NCBI GenBank assembly: GCA_019188255.1
Contig: JAETXT010000013.1
Location: forward strand, 2,418,001 to 2,482,000
DNA: 64,000 bases
Direction: 5' to 3'
Origin: Verticillium longisporum
Lineage: Eukaryota > Ascomycota > Sordariomycetes > Glomerellales > Plectosphaerellaceae
Part shown: positions 12,033 through 23,186 of the stretch, one piece after another
Position numbering within the stretch: the first letter of the stretch is position 1
How the letters are laid out: the number at the start of each line of letters is the position of its first letter
Translations under genes and position numbers: made by a program
Notes under the pieces: model-generated
What the model saw: only the letters and a program-made list of their open reading frames with translations
What the model was told of the DNA's origin: nothing
Databases searched by the model: none

Positions 12033-12332
12033 TCACCTCGCCTCGAACTGAACCATGCTGTACACTATTAGCATGCGCCTACCCGCGCGAGAGCAAGTCT
12101 GGCTTTCATACCGCTTGGTGCGCTCCTTGTACAGGATACGGCAGCCGCACTCCTTGCATCGAATGGCGTCGCCGCGGCGCATCTGGAACTTGAGGCCGCA
12201 GTCACCGCAGAGGTACTGCATCTGGGGGCCGGCCTCGCTGATTCTGCCCCCGCCATAGGCGTCAAAGGACTTGCCGGTTGCGGCGGGGTTGGAACCCTGG
12301 CCGGTGGGAACCTGGTAGGCTTCGCGGGACAT
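12033..12332 (-). CDS. RPC10: DNA-directed RNA polymerases I/II/III subunit Rpc10 (Rpb12)
   Basis: This is the smallest zinc-binding subunit common to the three nuclear RNA polymerases. Exons are 12332-12112 and 12057-12033. The 54-bp intron (GTATGA...TACAG) happens to be open and in frame, so an unspliced frame reads through it. Splicing gives 81 residues with the conserved ending ILYKERTKRMVQFEAR. Zinc ligands are seen in YLCGDCGLKF and IRCKECGCRI (two CxxC pairs). The N-terminal 35 residues are the usual variable extension. It is divergent from the HIT gene across about 390 bp. Confidence 0.95.
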   Translation of the reverse strand: MSREAYQVPTGQGSNPAATGKSFDAYGGGRISEAGPQMQYLCGDCGLKFQMRRGDAIRCKECGCRILYKERTKRYESQTCSRAGRRMLIVYSMVQFEAR

Positions 12333-12725
12333 GGTGCAGGTTTTCGTGGGTTGTGTCTGAGCGGATGGTTGGGTTGTTGATCAAAAGGTCGTGATGGGAA
12401 GTTTTCTTTCTTCGATGCAAGGCTGTCGCGTGGGGCAGTCGCATGGATGACAATTCGCCGGGCGGTGAGGCCGCATGGCGGCAGAATTTTATGTCGAGTC
12501 GAAGGCGGTCAGCCGCCAGCTGCCCAGGCCCACTTCCCGAGGTTCAATCGCCGAGATCTCGTACAGTTCCAGCTCCCATTTCACATGGACCACATGGACT
12601 TTACCCTACGTCCATGTAGTTAGACACGGAATCCGGTCTCTGACCATCAATCGACCGTGACACGACTTGCGGATAATGACCAAGCTGATCAGATATCTCG
12701 ACGACCCTCCTACCGACCACCTATC
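12333..12725. other. Divergent promoter RPC10 / HIT gene
   Basis: This shared upstream region lies between two divergently transcribed genes. No clear TATA box or repeat is seen. An in-frame non-ATG extension precedes the HIT protein and is not included in it. Confidence 0.55.
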
Positions 12726-13307
12726 ATGACGCCCGTATTCGACGCCGGCGTCGAGACGACGGACGTGAACTGCCCGTTTTGCGCCATTGCCGACACATTT
12801 TCGCCCTATGACCCCCTCGAGCCGCCGTCAGATCACGAGATGGACCCGACGCGGACATCTCCCGCCTCATTTGTCGTCCTCTCCACCGATACACTCGTCG
12901 CCTTCCTTGACATCATGCCCTTATCGAGGGGTCACCTTTTGCTATGCCCTCGCGCGCATCGACCCAAGCTGACCGACGCCTCTGAGATTGAAGCTGCCGA
13001 GCTCGGAAGATTCCTACGAACGCTATCCCGTGCGCTGGCGAGAGTCACCGGCGTCGAGGACTGGAACGTTGTGCAGAATAACGGCGCCGCCGCCGCCCAG
13101 GTCGTCATGCACATGCACTACCACTTGATTCCGCGGCCCGAGATTCGCGCGAGCGGCCGTTTCAGCGAGAGCTTCACAATGTTTGGCAGGGGAAAGAGGG
13201 AGGAGCTGGATGATGACGAGGCCGAGGTTCTCGCGAGAGACCTGCGCGAGGCGGTGGCTGAGGTGCTCAAAGAAGAGGCAGATGACAGACGGAAATCGAA
13301 GCTTTAA
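12726..13307 (+). CDS. HIT-domain nucleotide hydrolase
   Basis: This histidine-triad protein of 193 residues is of the Hint/Aph1-like class that hydrolyses nucleoside phosphoramidates or dinucleoside polyphosphates. It is a single exon, started at the ATG of MTPVFDAGVE. Features seen: an N-terminal CPFC pair, the substrate strand VAFLDIMPLSRGHLLLCPRAH, NVVQNNGAAAAQVV, and the catalytic triad HMHYHLIPR (His-x-His-x-His). A charged C-terminal tail (DDDEAEVLARDLREAVAEVL) follows. Fungal relatives with CxxC are sometimes zinc-binding. The exact substrate cannot be told. It is convergent with the aldo-keto reductase at 13396. Confidence 0.88.
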   Translation: MTPVFDAGVETTDVNCPFCAIADTFSPYDPLEPPSDHEMDPTRTSPASFVVLSTDTLVAFLDIMPLSRGHLLLCPRAHRPKLTDASEIEAAELGRFLRTLSRALARVTGVEDWNVVQNNGAAAAQVVMHMHYHLIPRPEIRASGRFSESFTMFGRGKREELDDDEAEVLARDLREAVAEVLKEEADDRRKSKL

Positions 13308-13395
13308 GTCTCTACAGCATCAAGTTGGTGACCATTTCTTCATTTTTTCTCATTCTACATGTATTTTTTTAACTCCTCGTTTCCCCGCTCCTGGT

Positions 13396-14292
13396 CTACT
13401 CGTCGTCGCCGAAGAAGACCTTGATGGGGAGCCACGCGTCGCCGCACACCTTGAAGCGGTCGGGAATGCTCGACAGCTGCTTAATCTCGTCGTCGGTCAG
13501 CTCCCAGCCGTCGAGCTCATAGTTGGCGGCGATGCGCTCCTTGGAGACGGACTTGGGAATGACGCTGGTACCGCGGCTCAGACCCCACAGGAGGAGAACC
13601 TGCTGAGGCGTCTTGCCCTTGGCCTTGGCAATGTTCAGCAGCGTCTCGTTCTTGTACAGGGGCGAGTCGGTGCTGCCGAGGCACGAGTACGCCGTCGAGT
13701 GGATGCCCTTGGATGCGTTGTACTCGAGGAGCTTGGGCGACGGGTTGCAAGGGTGGAGCTCAATCTGGTTGACCGCGGGGACAATCTTGCAGGAGGGGTC
13801 GTTGAGCAGGCGCTCGAGGTTCTTGATGCCAAAGTTGGACACGCCAATGTTGCGAACCTTGCCGGTGCCGACTAGCTTCTGCATCTCGCGCCACGTGTCG
13901 ACAAAGTCCCAGTCAGGGTGGTGCTTCTTGAGGTCATCGGGATCGGTCGAGGAAGGCCAGTGCATCAGGTAGAGGTCGACGTAATCGGTCTGAAGGCTCT
14001 CGAGCGAAGAAGCGATGCCCTCTTGGACGCGCTTGTGCCAGGGGTTGTCGAGCTTGGTCGTCAGCCAAATTTCGGAGCGGGGCACGCCCGACGCCTTGAT
14101 GCCGTCGCCGACCTCACGCTCGTTACCGTACGCGAGCGCCGTGTCAATGTGGCGGTAGCCCTGGCGGAGCGCGGCCTCGACGGCGTGCTTGACCTCATTG
14201 GGCTTGGACTGCCAGGTGCCAAGGCCGACAGCGGGTAGCTTGTCGCCCGTGTTGAGGGTAAAGGTACGGCTGGTCTGCGTAGTGCCCGACAT
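13396..14292 (-). CDS. Aldo-keto reductase (AKR, glycerol dehydrogenase/GCY-like)
   Basis: This NADPH-dependent (alpha/beta)8-barrel reductase has 298 residues in a single exon. The catalytic tetrad is visible: Asp50 in RHIDTALAYGNE, Tyr55, Lys80 in WLTTKLDN and His111 in LMHWP. The AKR signatures VRNIGVSNFG and the cofactor-binding IPKSVSKERI near the C-terminus are intact. The loop pattern resembles fungal Gcy1/Gld1-type enzymes that act on glycerol, glyceraldehyde or related short aldehydes, but substrate choice cannot be read from the sequence. The start MSGTTQTSRTFTLNTGDKLP matches the first barrel strand. It faces a 1.2-kb gene-free region shared with the E2 gene. Confidence 0.9.
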   Translation of the reverse strand: MSGTTQTSRTFTLNTGDKLPAVGLGTWQSKPNEVKHAVEAALRQGYRHIDTALAYGNEREVGDGIKASGVPRSEIWLTTKLDNPWHKRVQEGIASSLESLQTDYVDLYLMHWPSSTDPDDLKKHHPDWDFVDTWREMQKLVGTGKVRNIGVSNFGIKNLERLLNDPSCKIVPAVNQIELHPCNPSPKLLEYNASKGIHSTAYSCLGSTDSPLYKNETLLNIAKAKGKTPQQVLLLWGLSRGTSVIPKSVSKERIAANYELDGWELTDDEIKQLSSIPDRFKVCGDAWLPIKVFFGDDE

Positions 14293-15470
14293 TTTGATGT
14301 ACGTTAAAGTGTAGGTAAGAAGCCTTCAAAATCTGAAGCGAATAAGACAGGTCAAGCAAGGGTATCGTGTAAAAATAATAAAGAGCACACATCCTACCAG
14401 GGTCTAGCGGAGGGGGCCTCTCGGCCTTAAGTAGGCTGCGAGAACAGCTTCTCGCCGACCTGCCCCTCTGCGATAGCCCGTGTTCTCCATGTCTGCCCCC
14501 TCCTGGTCCTCTCCAAAAGCCAGCCAACGCGAACCTTTGCCCCTCCATCGCGTCGGAGCGTCTTGGGTAATGCTGGAGCTTTTGCCCCACCACCTTGCTG
14601 TATCTTGGGGCGGTAATGACGCAGGTCCTCCACATGTCGGAGCCAACGTCACGTCTATAGCCCAACAAATGAGATGGCTCCCGAGGGTGGGTTTGCAGGA
14701 CCAGAACTCGGCAAAAGCAGAGTGAAATCGCCCGACCATGCTGCTTGGTGGGGGGCGGCTTGGTCCGGCGCCAGCCGGCAAGGTCTTTGTTGGAGATGGA
14801 TCGCAGAAGCGCACGTATCAGGTTGCAAGCTGCGCATATCTGGCGAGAGATGTCCCGACAAGGCGGATGGGGTGTTCTGGCAGCGATGAAAGTTGCAGAA
14901 GCGCGACTCGAACGTTCCACGTTTCCACGTGTGTGGTAAATCTTGATCGGATCGACAAATGCAACGACAGATACAACACCCGAAGGAGAATGCCATGAGG
15001 GTCGATCTGGTGCCGAATCCAGACGCGGCTGACAGAGATCAGGGACGCTTCCGTTCGGCTGATCACTAGTCACTGATGGAGCAGCAAGAATAGGAAGTCA
15101 GCCGGACTCTGAATCTCTGAACTTGAGAATTTTGATTTCATCGAGACGAAGACTGAAATGGTCGGAATATCGTGCCAAGAGATTCTTGTTCCTGAAGGGA
15201 CGAGACGTTGGCTGGGTCCACTGGTGGTGTCTGACTGACATAACTACCCCGCCACTGGCAGTCAGTCTTAGCCACCTCAGGCAGGACAGGCAAGAGCTAC
15301 CCCGCCATCAAGTGCTAAAGCTCCAGCGTCAAGAACGTGACATCTACAACGACATTTGCATCAACAAACATTCAGACAACCAGCTCTCAACGCACGCATC
15401 CACAATTACGCCTCCGTTATATCGTCTTTCTTCTGAATTCTTAGCACAGACGCCAATTCAACGCGCCACA
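14293..15470. other. Divergent intergenic region AKR / E2 enzyme
   Basis: I see no gene. A perfect palindrome GAACGTTC (14910-14917, two inverted GAA units as in heat-shock elements) sits 9 bp before a CACGTG hexamer (14926-14931). These are the only element-like words noticed, and they may be chance. Small minus-strand frames here have no recognisable protein character. Confidence 0.4.
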
Positions 15471-16015
15471 ATGTCAAGCAAACGCATCTCCAAGGTCTGT
15501 CTGGCCCTTCTGTCCTCTCTCCCTTGACAGCGACTGATTTGTTCTAGGAGCTCGGCGACTGCATGACGAACCCGCCCGATGGCATCTTGGTGGCCCTGAA
15601 GGATGAGTCGGACATTCACAACTGGAACGTCACCATGGCTGGCCCCAGCTCAAGCCCCTACGCCGGCGGTCACTTTGCCCTGGCCGTCAGCCTCCCCACC
15701 GACTACCCCTTCAAGTCGCCCACGGTCCGCTTCCTCACACGCATCTACCACCCCAACGTGACCAACGACGCAGATGGCAACATTTGTCTGGCGACGCTCA
15801 AGTCGGAGAACTGGAAGCCCTCGACAAAGATCACTGCCGTGCTCGAGGCTGTTCGTCAGTTGCTCATTGAGCCCCAGCCGGACGACCCTCTCGAAGCGCG
15901 CATCGCCGACGAGTACCGCAACAACAGGGAAGAGTACGAGAAGAACGCCAAGACATATGTGACTCGGTACGCCAAGGGTCCAGCGAGCTTCGACACCGTT
16001 CCCGAGTCAAAGTGA
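15471..16015 (+). CDS. Ubiquitin-conjugating enzyme E2
   Basis: This is an E2 of 163 residues. Exons are 15471-15494 and 15548-16015, with a 53-bp intron. The UBC fold is complete: MSSKRISKEL helix, PYAGGHFALAVSLPTDYPF, the HPN motif (residues 76-78), and active-site Cys88 in DGNICLATL followed by the LK-x-x-W segment (SENWKPST). Helix 3 reads QLLIEPQPDDPLEA and a helical tail EEYEKNAKTYVTRYA follows. It is a class I E2 with a short C-terminal extension. It is close to the Ubc4/UBE2D-like architecture, but the specific orthologue is uncertain and no symbol is given. It is convergent with the fatty-acid-hydroxylase gene. Confidence 0.92.
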
Positions 16016-16286
16016 GCCCAGTTTGCCGGCTGTGGCGCTTGCCAGTCGGCCGCGCAGTGTTGTGGGTATGGCGTTACGGCCCGCCTTGCAGTGATGAGAC
16101 ATGCGGGCGGCGGGGTACACACGGCGTTTGCATCGGTTCGGAGACGTCAGTTGATTTTGCTCTCAAGTCATGTATTATTTCAAGCGAGGCCCAACCATGA
16201 ATACAAAGCGCTTTTCGTATACACGCAAACACTCGTCGACCAGGGTATATAGCCGCCATCACAAGGGGAAGCAACTAACCATAGCC

Positions 16287-17297
16287 TCACTCCTCGTCAC
16301 CACTCTTTGCCCTTCTCCTACTCCCCTTGCGGAGCCCATCGATACCAGATCGCACAGCCGCGAGGCCGTCGCCCGCAGCCTTCTCGCCACGCTCCTTGAC
16401 AGCGTGCTTCTCAGCCTCTTCTTTAGCATCCTCGATCACGTTCTTGCCCACGCTCGTGCCGTGAGCCCAGTCCAGCAAACCCCACGCGCCGTAGTTGCCG
16501 CGACCTCCGCCGGCGTAGTGACCAGCCGTGCGCCGCGTGATGCCGCCCATCATGATCCCCGGGACCGTCGAGTACCCACTCGTCGCCAGCGTCTCCTCGA
16601 GCGTGCAGAGGCCGACAAAAAGGAAGTAGGTCAGGAGGTGGGGCCTCAGAGCCAGAGACGGGGGTAGAGAGGCAGCACGCGGTGGACGAGAAAGGGGAGG
16701 GGTGGTCGGCGAAGAGGAGCAGAGAGAATGGCGGCGCGCTGCGGTGGTGGGCGTGCTTCTTGTGGAGGGCGGCCAAGGAGTTGCGGCCGCGCGAAGGCGC
16801 GTGGAGGACCCTGGCGTGCAGATAGTACGGGATGAGCTCACGGGCTGCGAGCAAAATGGTGATGTGCTTGACAAGCTGCCATGGGAACGGCAGGGTGGTC
16901 GAGGTTGTGAAAATGGGTGTCTGAAAGGCGGTAGTCCAGGCAATGCTGATGCCTGCTTCAAGGCCGACGGCGAGGGCAAGGTTGACAATGGACAGGCCGA
17001 GAGTGCGCGCCAAGAAGACCGGGTCCGTTGGGGGAGAGCAGAGGTGCCGCCATACTTGAGAGACTCGGCAAGGATAGGAATGAGCGTGTCGAAGAGGAGG
17101 AACACCAGCGAGGGGAGGAGCCAGAAGACGAGGCGCAAACCCAAGGTGCCCATGAGCTCAATTTTGAGGGCGCTGTGCGAGAGAACGAGGGTGGTCCAGG
17201 TCATGTAGAAGAAAAGTAGGTTGAGTGAGGTTGACCATGAAGTTACGGACGGTGCGAGAAAGTACGAAATGATGGGCAGGGACATGAGGAGGTCCAT
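16287..17297 (-). CDS. Fatty acid hydroxylase/sterol desaturase-family membrane protein, frame broken
   Basis: This is a polytopic diiron-type membrane protein. The N-terminus MDLLMSLPIISYFLAPSVT is followed by several hydrophobic spans. Histidine clusters follow in the YYLHARVLH and LHKKHAHH segments, then HLLTYFLFVGLCTLEETLATSGYS. The C-terminal third ends NYGAWGLLDWAHGTSVGKNV and a charged tail. The coding frame slips three times, each in a G run on the plus strand: 17030-17034, 16699-16702 and 16660-16664. One extra base in each run restores a continuous reading of about 337 residues with LPFLVHRVLPLYP joining the halves. Three independent slips all of the same kind suggest under-called homopolymers, but a young pseudogene is possible. 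Substrate is unknown. Confidence 0.7.
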   Translation of the reverse strand: MDLLMSLPIISYFLAPSVTSWSTSLNLLFFYMTWTTLVLSHSALKIELMGTLGLRLVFWLLPSLVFLLFDTLIPILAESLKYGGTSALPQRTRSSWRALSACPLSTLPSPSALKQASALPGLPPFRHPFSQPRPPCRSHGSLSSTSPFCSQPVSSSRTICTPGSSTRLRAAATPWPPSTRSTPTTAARRHSLCSSSPTTPPLSRPPRAASLPPSLALRPHLLTYFLFVGLCTLEETLATSGYSTVPGIMMGGITRRTAGHYAGGGRGNYGAWGLLDWAHGTSVGKNVIEDAKEEAEKHAVKERGEKAAGDGLAAVRSGIDGLRKGSRRRAKSGDEE

Positions 17298-19008
17298 GAT
17301 GGGTCAAAAGACACGCAAGATGCGTCGTGTTTGGTGTTGTGATTTTACTTTGCGGTTTGTCAATTCAGGACGGACTCTTTCTCCACGGCGTGGTGATGGA
17401 AGGTTCAGACTAAGAATAGCTTCGACATGTCAGCCTCGGGCAATACCATGACGTCCGGATTCCCTGATCTTGGCAGCAATGTGAGGGCCAAAGAAGGATG
17501 ACGTCGGTGGTGCTTAAGGCTCGGTGAGGCTCGGTGTGATGCCCAATGGAAACCAGGGTCTGACCACCTTGGCGACCCGACAAGCACATGTCTCTCGGTT
17601 CCCACACCACAAGATCAAACTGCATGATTGTCACAAGATGGCATGAATCCAGACGACAGCCGTGATTGAAGGGCCGCTGGCGTCTCATGACGGGTACCAC
17701 GGGTCTACTCCAGCGCTCCTGCCGCGCATCACCGTGCCCAACTTCATCCCAAGTCCTCAGCCCATGCGACACGCTCGCACTCGGCAGTAGTCTAGGTGTG
17801 GGGGAGGCTCCATCTTTAATGTTTTCCCGTCACGTTGATCGTGTCCGAGCACCAGGAACAAGTCGACGCACAAAAATGGAGCGTAGCGTCCAGCGTCCAG
17901 GGGTAATCTCCAGATCCCTGCGTCTGGTCAATGAGACAGGCCTAATGGCGGGCCCGAGCTATGCCTTGTTGAGAGGTCTACGCGGGATTGAGTCGCATGA
18001 AGAAGACTTGCGCACGCTGGGCATTGTAGGAGAGACATCGTGAAGACAGGCTCGTTGCCGGCTGTGGGTGATGTCTAGAACACCGACGGTGACGAGGATA
18101 GTGACAGGCCGTCGGAGCATGTCCCATATAGAAAGCTTTCGATTAAGTGAAACCAAACAAGAGTGCGTCCATCAGCCAGATGCAGCATAGATGGTGCTGC
18201 AGCCAACGAGGAGGCCGCCATGCTGGCCTCCCGAATGGTAGGGTTGCAATTAATTACAGCATCCGCTAATAGGGGCTCTGGTGACCCGACCAGGCTGCAC
18301 AAATGCATGCGCCTTGGGGGTTCCTGCACCTTCTGATGAGAAGCAGGTGCTTCTCTGCCTGCGCCTGCCAATCGACGAGGTCCTGTTCCTGAGATTGTCC
18401 CTCTCGAAGAATGGCCCTTGTTCCCATCCCGAACAAAGCTTCTTCAACAATACATCCATCCGCGTCTGCCATCCATCTGTCTCTCCCTCTGCTTTCTTTC
18501 TTCTTCGGTTCGTCCACTGCGGCTGTGCGTGGCTCGAGCTCTCCCTCTTTCATCGCCCGCGCGACTCTTTGATCACGGCCTTTACTGCCCTCACCACCAG
18601 ATCCAGCATTTTCGCCTCCCTTAAAAGCAGAATCCATCTTGGTGGCCACCGAACCCTCCCCCTCCACCCCCTTGGAGTCTGCGCGCGCCCGGTCCTCGTC
18701 TGAACGTGCGACGCCAATTCTCTGCAGCTAGCACGAACGAAAGCGGCCACCAGAACTGCTCCGCCGCTGCACTCCATCTGCACTCTGCAGGATCCCTACG
18801 CCCCCTCCTGCGTGTTGTCTGGTCCTGCTGGCATCTGAGGAACAACCCGCTGCATGACCAGAGACACTCACCGTTGGGCTCGTCCACCGAGACCAGCCTA
18901 ATAAGACAAGCGGATCAACTGTGTCGCTTCAGATCGGCTCCTGTCCTCCGGCTGTTGCCGCTGTCGCTGTCGCCGTCGCTGCCGCTGCCAACGCTTGCTT
19001 CTGCTGCC
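17298..19008. other. Intergenic with CT-rich leader of the downstream hydrolase gene
   Basis: I find no convincing gene in this 1.7 kb. The last 500 bases are strongly C/T-rich on the plus strand, typical of a long fungal 5' leader and promoter. Minus-strand frames there are the purine-rich mirror image. Confidence 0.5.
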
Positions 19009-21829
19009 ATGTCTGACCTAGGGGACGCCGCTCCCCCTATCCCTCAGCGTACCCGCCATCTCCACGTCCATCGCCATCGCGACCACGGCACCACCACCCC
19101 TCCGCCCCCGGGCACTACTACCAGCAGCAACAATAACAATCATACCGCCGCCTCCGACACGTATGTACGTCGCCGCTCGCTGCAGGGTCCTGCTCAGCCT
19201 GCCTCGCCTGAAGTCATCTCCTCTCTCATCACGAGCCTCTCCGTCATTTCCAAACCCGCCAACCGACACTTTGAGTCTCCGACGCTGACCAGCCTCTCCC
19301 TTCCCTCCTCGCCCCGTCACGGCAGTCTCGTCAGCAACGGCAGCTTCGGCGTCGACTACGGCGCCTTCTCACAGCCCTCCCTAGGTGATCTTCGAGAGGA
19401 GACGGTATCCCTCGACGAGCTCGCCGCCAGCTCGCCCGTCATCCGAACCGCCAAACCACCCTCCGGCTTCTCCCCACTCACCGCACCAAAGTCCCCCTCA
19501 CGCGACTCTAGCGGCGGTTTCAAGTCCATCCTGCGAAACAGCTCACGCCCCTCCTCCCGGAGTTCCCTCGGTTCCCGCGATGATACCCAGAGCATAGGCA
19601 ACCTCTCTGTCGAACGTGGTGTTGCCCCTGCCTCCGACTCGACCCGGAGCCGCTCCCGATCGCGTGACAGCTGGGGACGGAAACAGGGTAGGAGCCACAA
19701 AGGTCTCATGTACATGAGCTCCAAAGAGCGACTGCGAGAAAAAGAATACGAGAGAAAGCGCCTCAGCGGTGCTGCTCCTGCTAGCCGCGCCTCCTTTGAC
19801 GATACCCCCTTGAGTACCGGCCTATCGCCTCGACCCGATCCCTTTCTCGCCGAGACACCCATCAGCGAGGAGCCCCCGATACATTACGACCCGCCCACGA
19901 GGGAGCCTCCGCCACGGCCTGACCACACACCCTCGATGGACCCCCCACCGAGACCCCGGCCCATCCCGACGCGGGACCCATCGCTACACAAGCCAGGAGC
20001 CCACGCCAAGAGATCTTCCGCCCGGAACTCCCGGACGAAGCGAGACGGCGAGAGCAGCACGATACCCGAGGACGACGAAGCTCGCAACAGCAACAGGCAT
20101 TTGAAGGACCAGTCCTGGTATAACGAGGATGGAGAGTCGAGCAAGAAATCGGCCGACCTCGGCCGTAGCTCGCAGCGGTCGTCCGCTAACATGACCGCCA
20201 CGGGGAACAGCCATGCGGATGAGATTCGCGTCACGAGTCCGCAGCCTCAGGACGACCTCGAGGACGGCGCGCCGTTCCCTGCCGTCGCCCAAGGGCGGCG
20301 CCGTGACGAGCACAGCACAGACCGCAGCAGGAGGAAATCTGGCCGGCAGACGCCCGACGCCAACGAGGCCGTCCGATTGAAGCGCAGCAGCTCCAGGCTC
20401 AAGCGTCTATCGGCTCCCCTGAGTCCGCGATCAGAGGGCGGGAGCGGACGCAGCGACATTGCCTCGCCCGAGCCCGTAAATGCCATGCCTTTGGGGTACG
20501 AGCGCCCTCGTAGTGCTGACTCTGTCGACGATGCCGTCGAGTCCTACCTGTGCCCCCCGCGGTTGTCCCAGAAGATCAGGCACCCCCAGACCGGCCGTGT
20601 CATATCCTTTTCCGAAGTCGGCGACTCGGAGGGCTCGGCTGTGTTCTGTTGCGTCGGCATGGGCCTAACACGATACATAACAGCCTTTTACGACGAGCTG
20701 GCGCTGACACTCAAACTCCGCCTCATCACACCCGACCGACCCGGCGTCGGTGACAGTGAGGCCTACGCAGACGGCACGGCGACGCCGCTCAGTTGGCCAG
20801 GTGCGTTTTCTCGTGATTTCTGTTCTACAGCTGCTAACATTGTGTACAGACGACGTCTATGCCATCTGCCAAGCCCTCAAGATTACCAAATTCTCCATCC
20901 TTGCCCATTCCGCCGGCGCCATCTATGCGCTGGCGACGGCCCTCCGCATGCCCCAGCACATCCGCGGTCGCATCCACCTCCTCGCGCCCTGGATCCCTCC
21001 TTCGCAGATGAACGTATTTGGCACATCGCAGACGCTGCCGCCCACCAACGCCATTCCTACCTCACAACGCATCCTCCGTGCTCTGCCGACACCATTTTTG
21101 AAAGCCGCCAACAGCTCTTTCATGTCGGCCACGAGCAGCTCCATCACGAGCTCACTACCCAAGAACTCGAACCGCCGAAGCAAGCGCAAGTCGACCAACA
21201 CGACCGGTCGCGATACGCCAGCGGCGCGGCGCGATATCACGCCGAGCATGGACAAGGAAAACCTCGGCCAGACCGGCTATGGCAAGGGCGGCATCGACAT
21301 GGAATCTTCATTGGGACCCGAGAGCATAGACCGCCTACGCGCACCGCCTTCGGGTCAGTACGGAGCTGGGTCGTCTGCTCCCTTGGATCCCGAGAGCGCC
21401 ATGCTTGCCGCCGCCGCAGATGCCATGGCAGACAAGGAACGCCAGCTCACATATGACACGAGGTTGACGCATGCCATTTGGGATCTCGCAACAACAGGTG
21501 CCAATCCGGCCGTGGACCTTCTCGTCTGCCTGGAGCGGAGGCACACAATCGGCTTCCGCTACGTGGACATTACGCGACCTGTTGTCATCCACCATGGCAG
21601 CCGGGACACGCGCGTCCCTGTCGACAATGTTAAGTGGCTGGGCAAGACTATGCGACGATGTGAGGTACGCGTGCTTGAGGGCGAGGGCCACGGCCTGATG
21701 GCGAGTGCTGGCGTCATGGGTTCGGTGCTCATGGAAATTAGCAAGGAGTGGGATGATTGGATGAAGGTGACCGGGAACGGAGGCAAGAAGGAGGAGAGGG
21801 GCCGTCGAGGGACACTCGGAAGGTCATAG
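19009..21829 (+). CDS. Alpha/beta-hydrolase with long disordered N-terminal region
   Basis: A 923-residue protein from two exons (19009-20800, 20850-21829) and a 49-bp intron with a GCTAAC branch point. Residues 1 to about 500 are low-complexity Ser/Pro/Arg-rich, probably a phosphorylated disordered region with RSRSRSRD and many SP/TP sites. The C-terminal part is a hydrolase fold: CPPRLSQKIRHPQTGRVISFSEVG, a nucleophile elbow written AHSAGA (a GxSxG variant with Ala first), HLLAPWIP, the acid-bearing strand VVIHHGSRDTRVP and the terminal His in LEGEGHGLMAS. A basic, Ser-rich insertion (about residues 690-740) interrupts the cap. The start is the only ATG before the conserved PPIPQRTRH. Substrate is unknown; related fungal proteins are annotated only as hydrolases. 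Confidence 0.8.
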
Positions 21830-23186
21830 GTTGATGGATCGGCGTTGCGTTGTGATATCGGCTCCATTTGGGGAGCCCGAGACGAGAGGGTGTTGGCTGT
21901 CACGATTGGTATCATTATCAGGCAGCATTGAGGATCACAGCGGGTGATCTGCCACAGCCACTACATTTAGTAAAGTAATGTGTTAATCTTGTGCAGAGTT
22001 GCAGCGTGGCCCCATGACTCGAATTTGTGTTTGATACTTGGTCATCGTGGCTGAATGAATAACTTGTTGGCTTTTTGGTCTTCACCTTTGTCGATCATGA
22101 TGGTGGTTTCTTGCCACAGCTTCGTTTCCAGCCGCCAACACGTTGACCGTTGACCTGATAATCTGTGAATTTCATGAGCAAAATCGCAAATGTTTCATTT
22201 GCATATCATCGGCATGCCAATAACGCTCTCGCAAGCCGGCGGCTGTCTGGGAAGGATTCTCGCTGCCAGCTTCTGCTTCGCTTGAAGCTGGAGCAGAGTC
22301 CCGGGGCGCTGTTCCCGACGCCTTGTCGCAGCGTCCACATTTAACCACTCAAATTCACAAACATCGTCGTCGTTGCAAGGTATGTCTGTTGCTTAACGCG
22401 AATGCCAATGAAAATAGCACGATTGAACAGAAGAGCATTTGTCTTGCGACGCAGTTTGTGGTGCCGAGTCTGGTTCAATACGTGTTACTATCTGTCGTCA
22501 TCACAAGATATTCAACAGCTACTGATTCAATACTGTATACTCTCAGCTGGCATTTCACGAAAACTACAGTCTAAGCATACTCGGGAGGTCATTTTACTCG
22601 AAAAAGACACCTGTTGTGTAAGGCTTGGCCAGCAATGCGAGGCGCGTACATCGTCTGCGGGCCTGCATGAAACACAAGAAGCATCCTCTCAACAGGCAAC
22701 AAGCTTCCATCGACAGACTTCCCTCCCAGTCCAGTCCTGCATCAAAAGGCGGCCATCACAGCTTCCATGATGCTCCCGTCTCGGCCGTCTGCACTGACCG
22801 CAAAGCAGCACTGAGCCGCAGCCGAGGCCGGGCGCCTGCGGGCTCGGATGGAGGCGCGTGGGTCGGAGAATGGCCCGCAGGTCAGGCGAGTTGCTACGAT
22901 TGGAGAGACGAGCGAAAGGGGCAACGACGCGACTACAGGACGACGACGGAATCGGCCAGATCCTCACGGATGCATCGTCACGTCTCGCACGATTGAAAGG
23001 GTCACGGCCAAAAGAGGCGGTACATCACGGGATTGTCAGGATGCGAATGGAACGGAGCGTAGGGATGTTTGTTGGGAGCTAGCTAAGCAGAATCACTTGC
23101 GCCGGATAACCTTCCGCATGCACCCCAACGCCTCAAGGGGAAACGAAAAGAAGCATGCAGCCTCGCGGGCAAGCAATGCGCGCGCA
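21830..23186. other. Intergenic, no gene seen
   Basis: This is the 3' flank shared by convergent genes. It is AT-richer around 22330-22620, where short plus-strand frames lack recognisable protein features. I saw no repeat or RNA gene. Confidence 0.5.

Noticed and set aside
17298..18700. Minus-strand frames upstream of the hydrolase gene
   Set aside because: They are short, purine-rich mirrors of a C/T-rich leader; no homology recognised.
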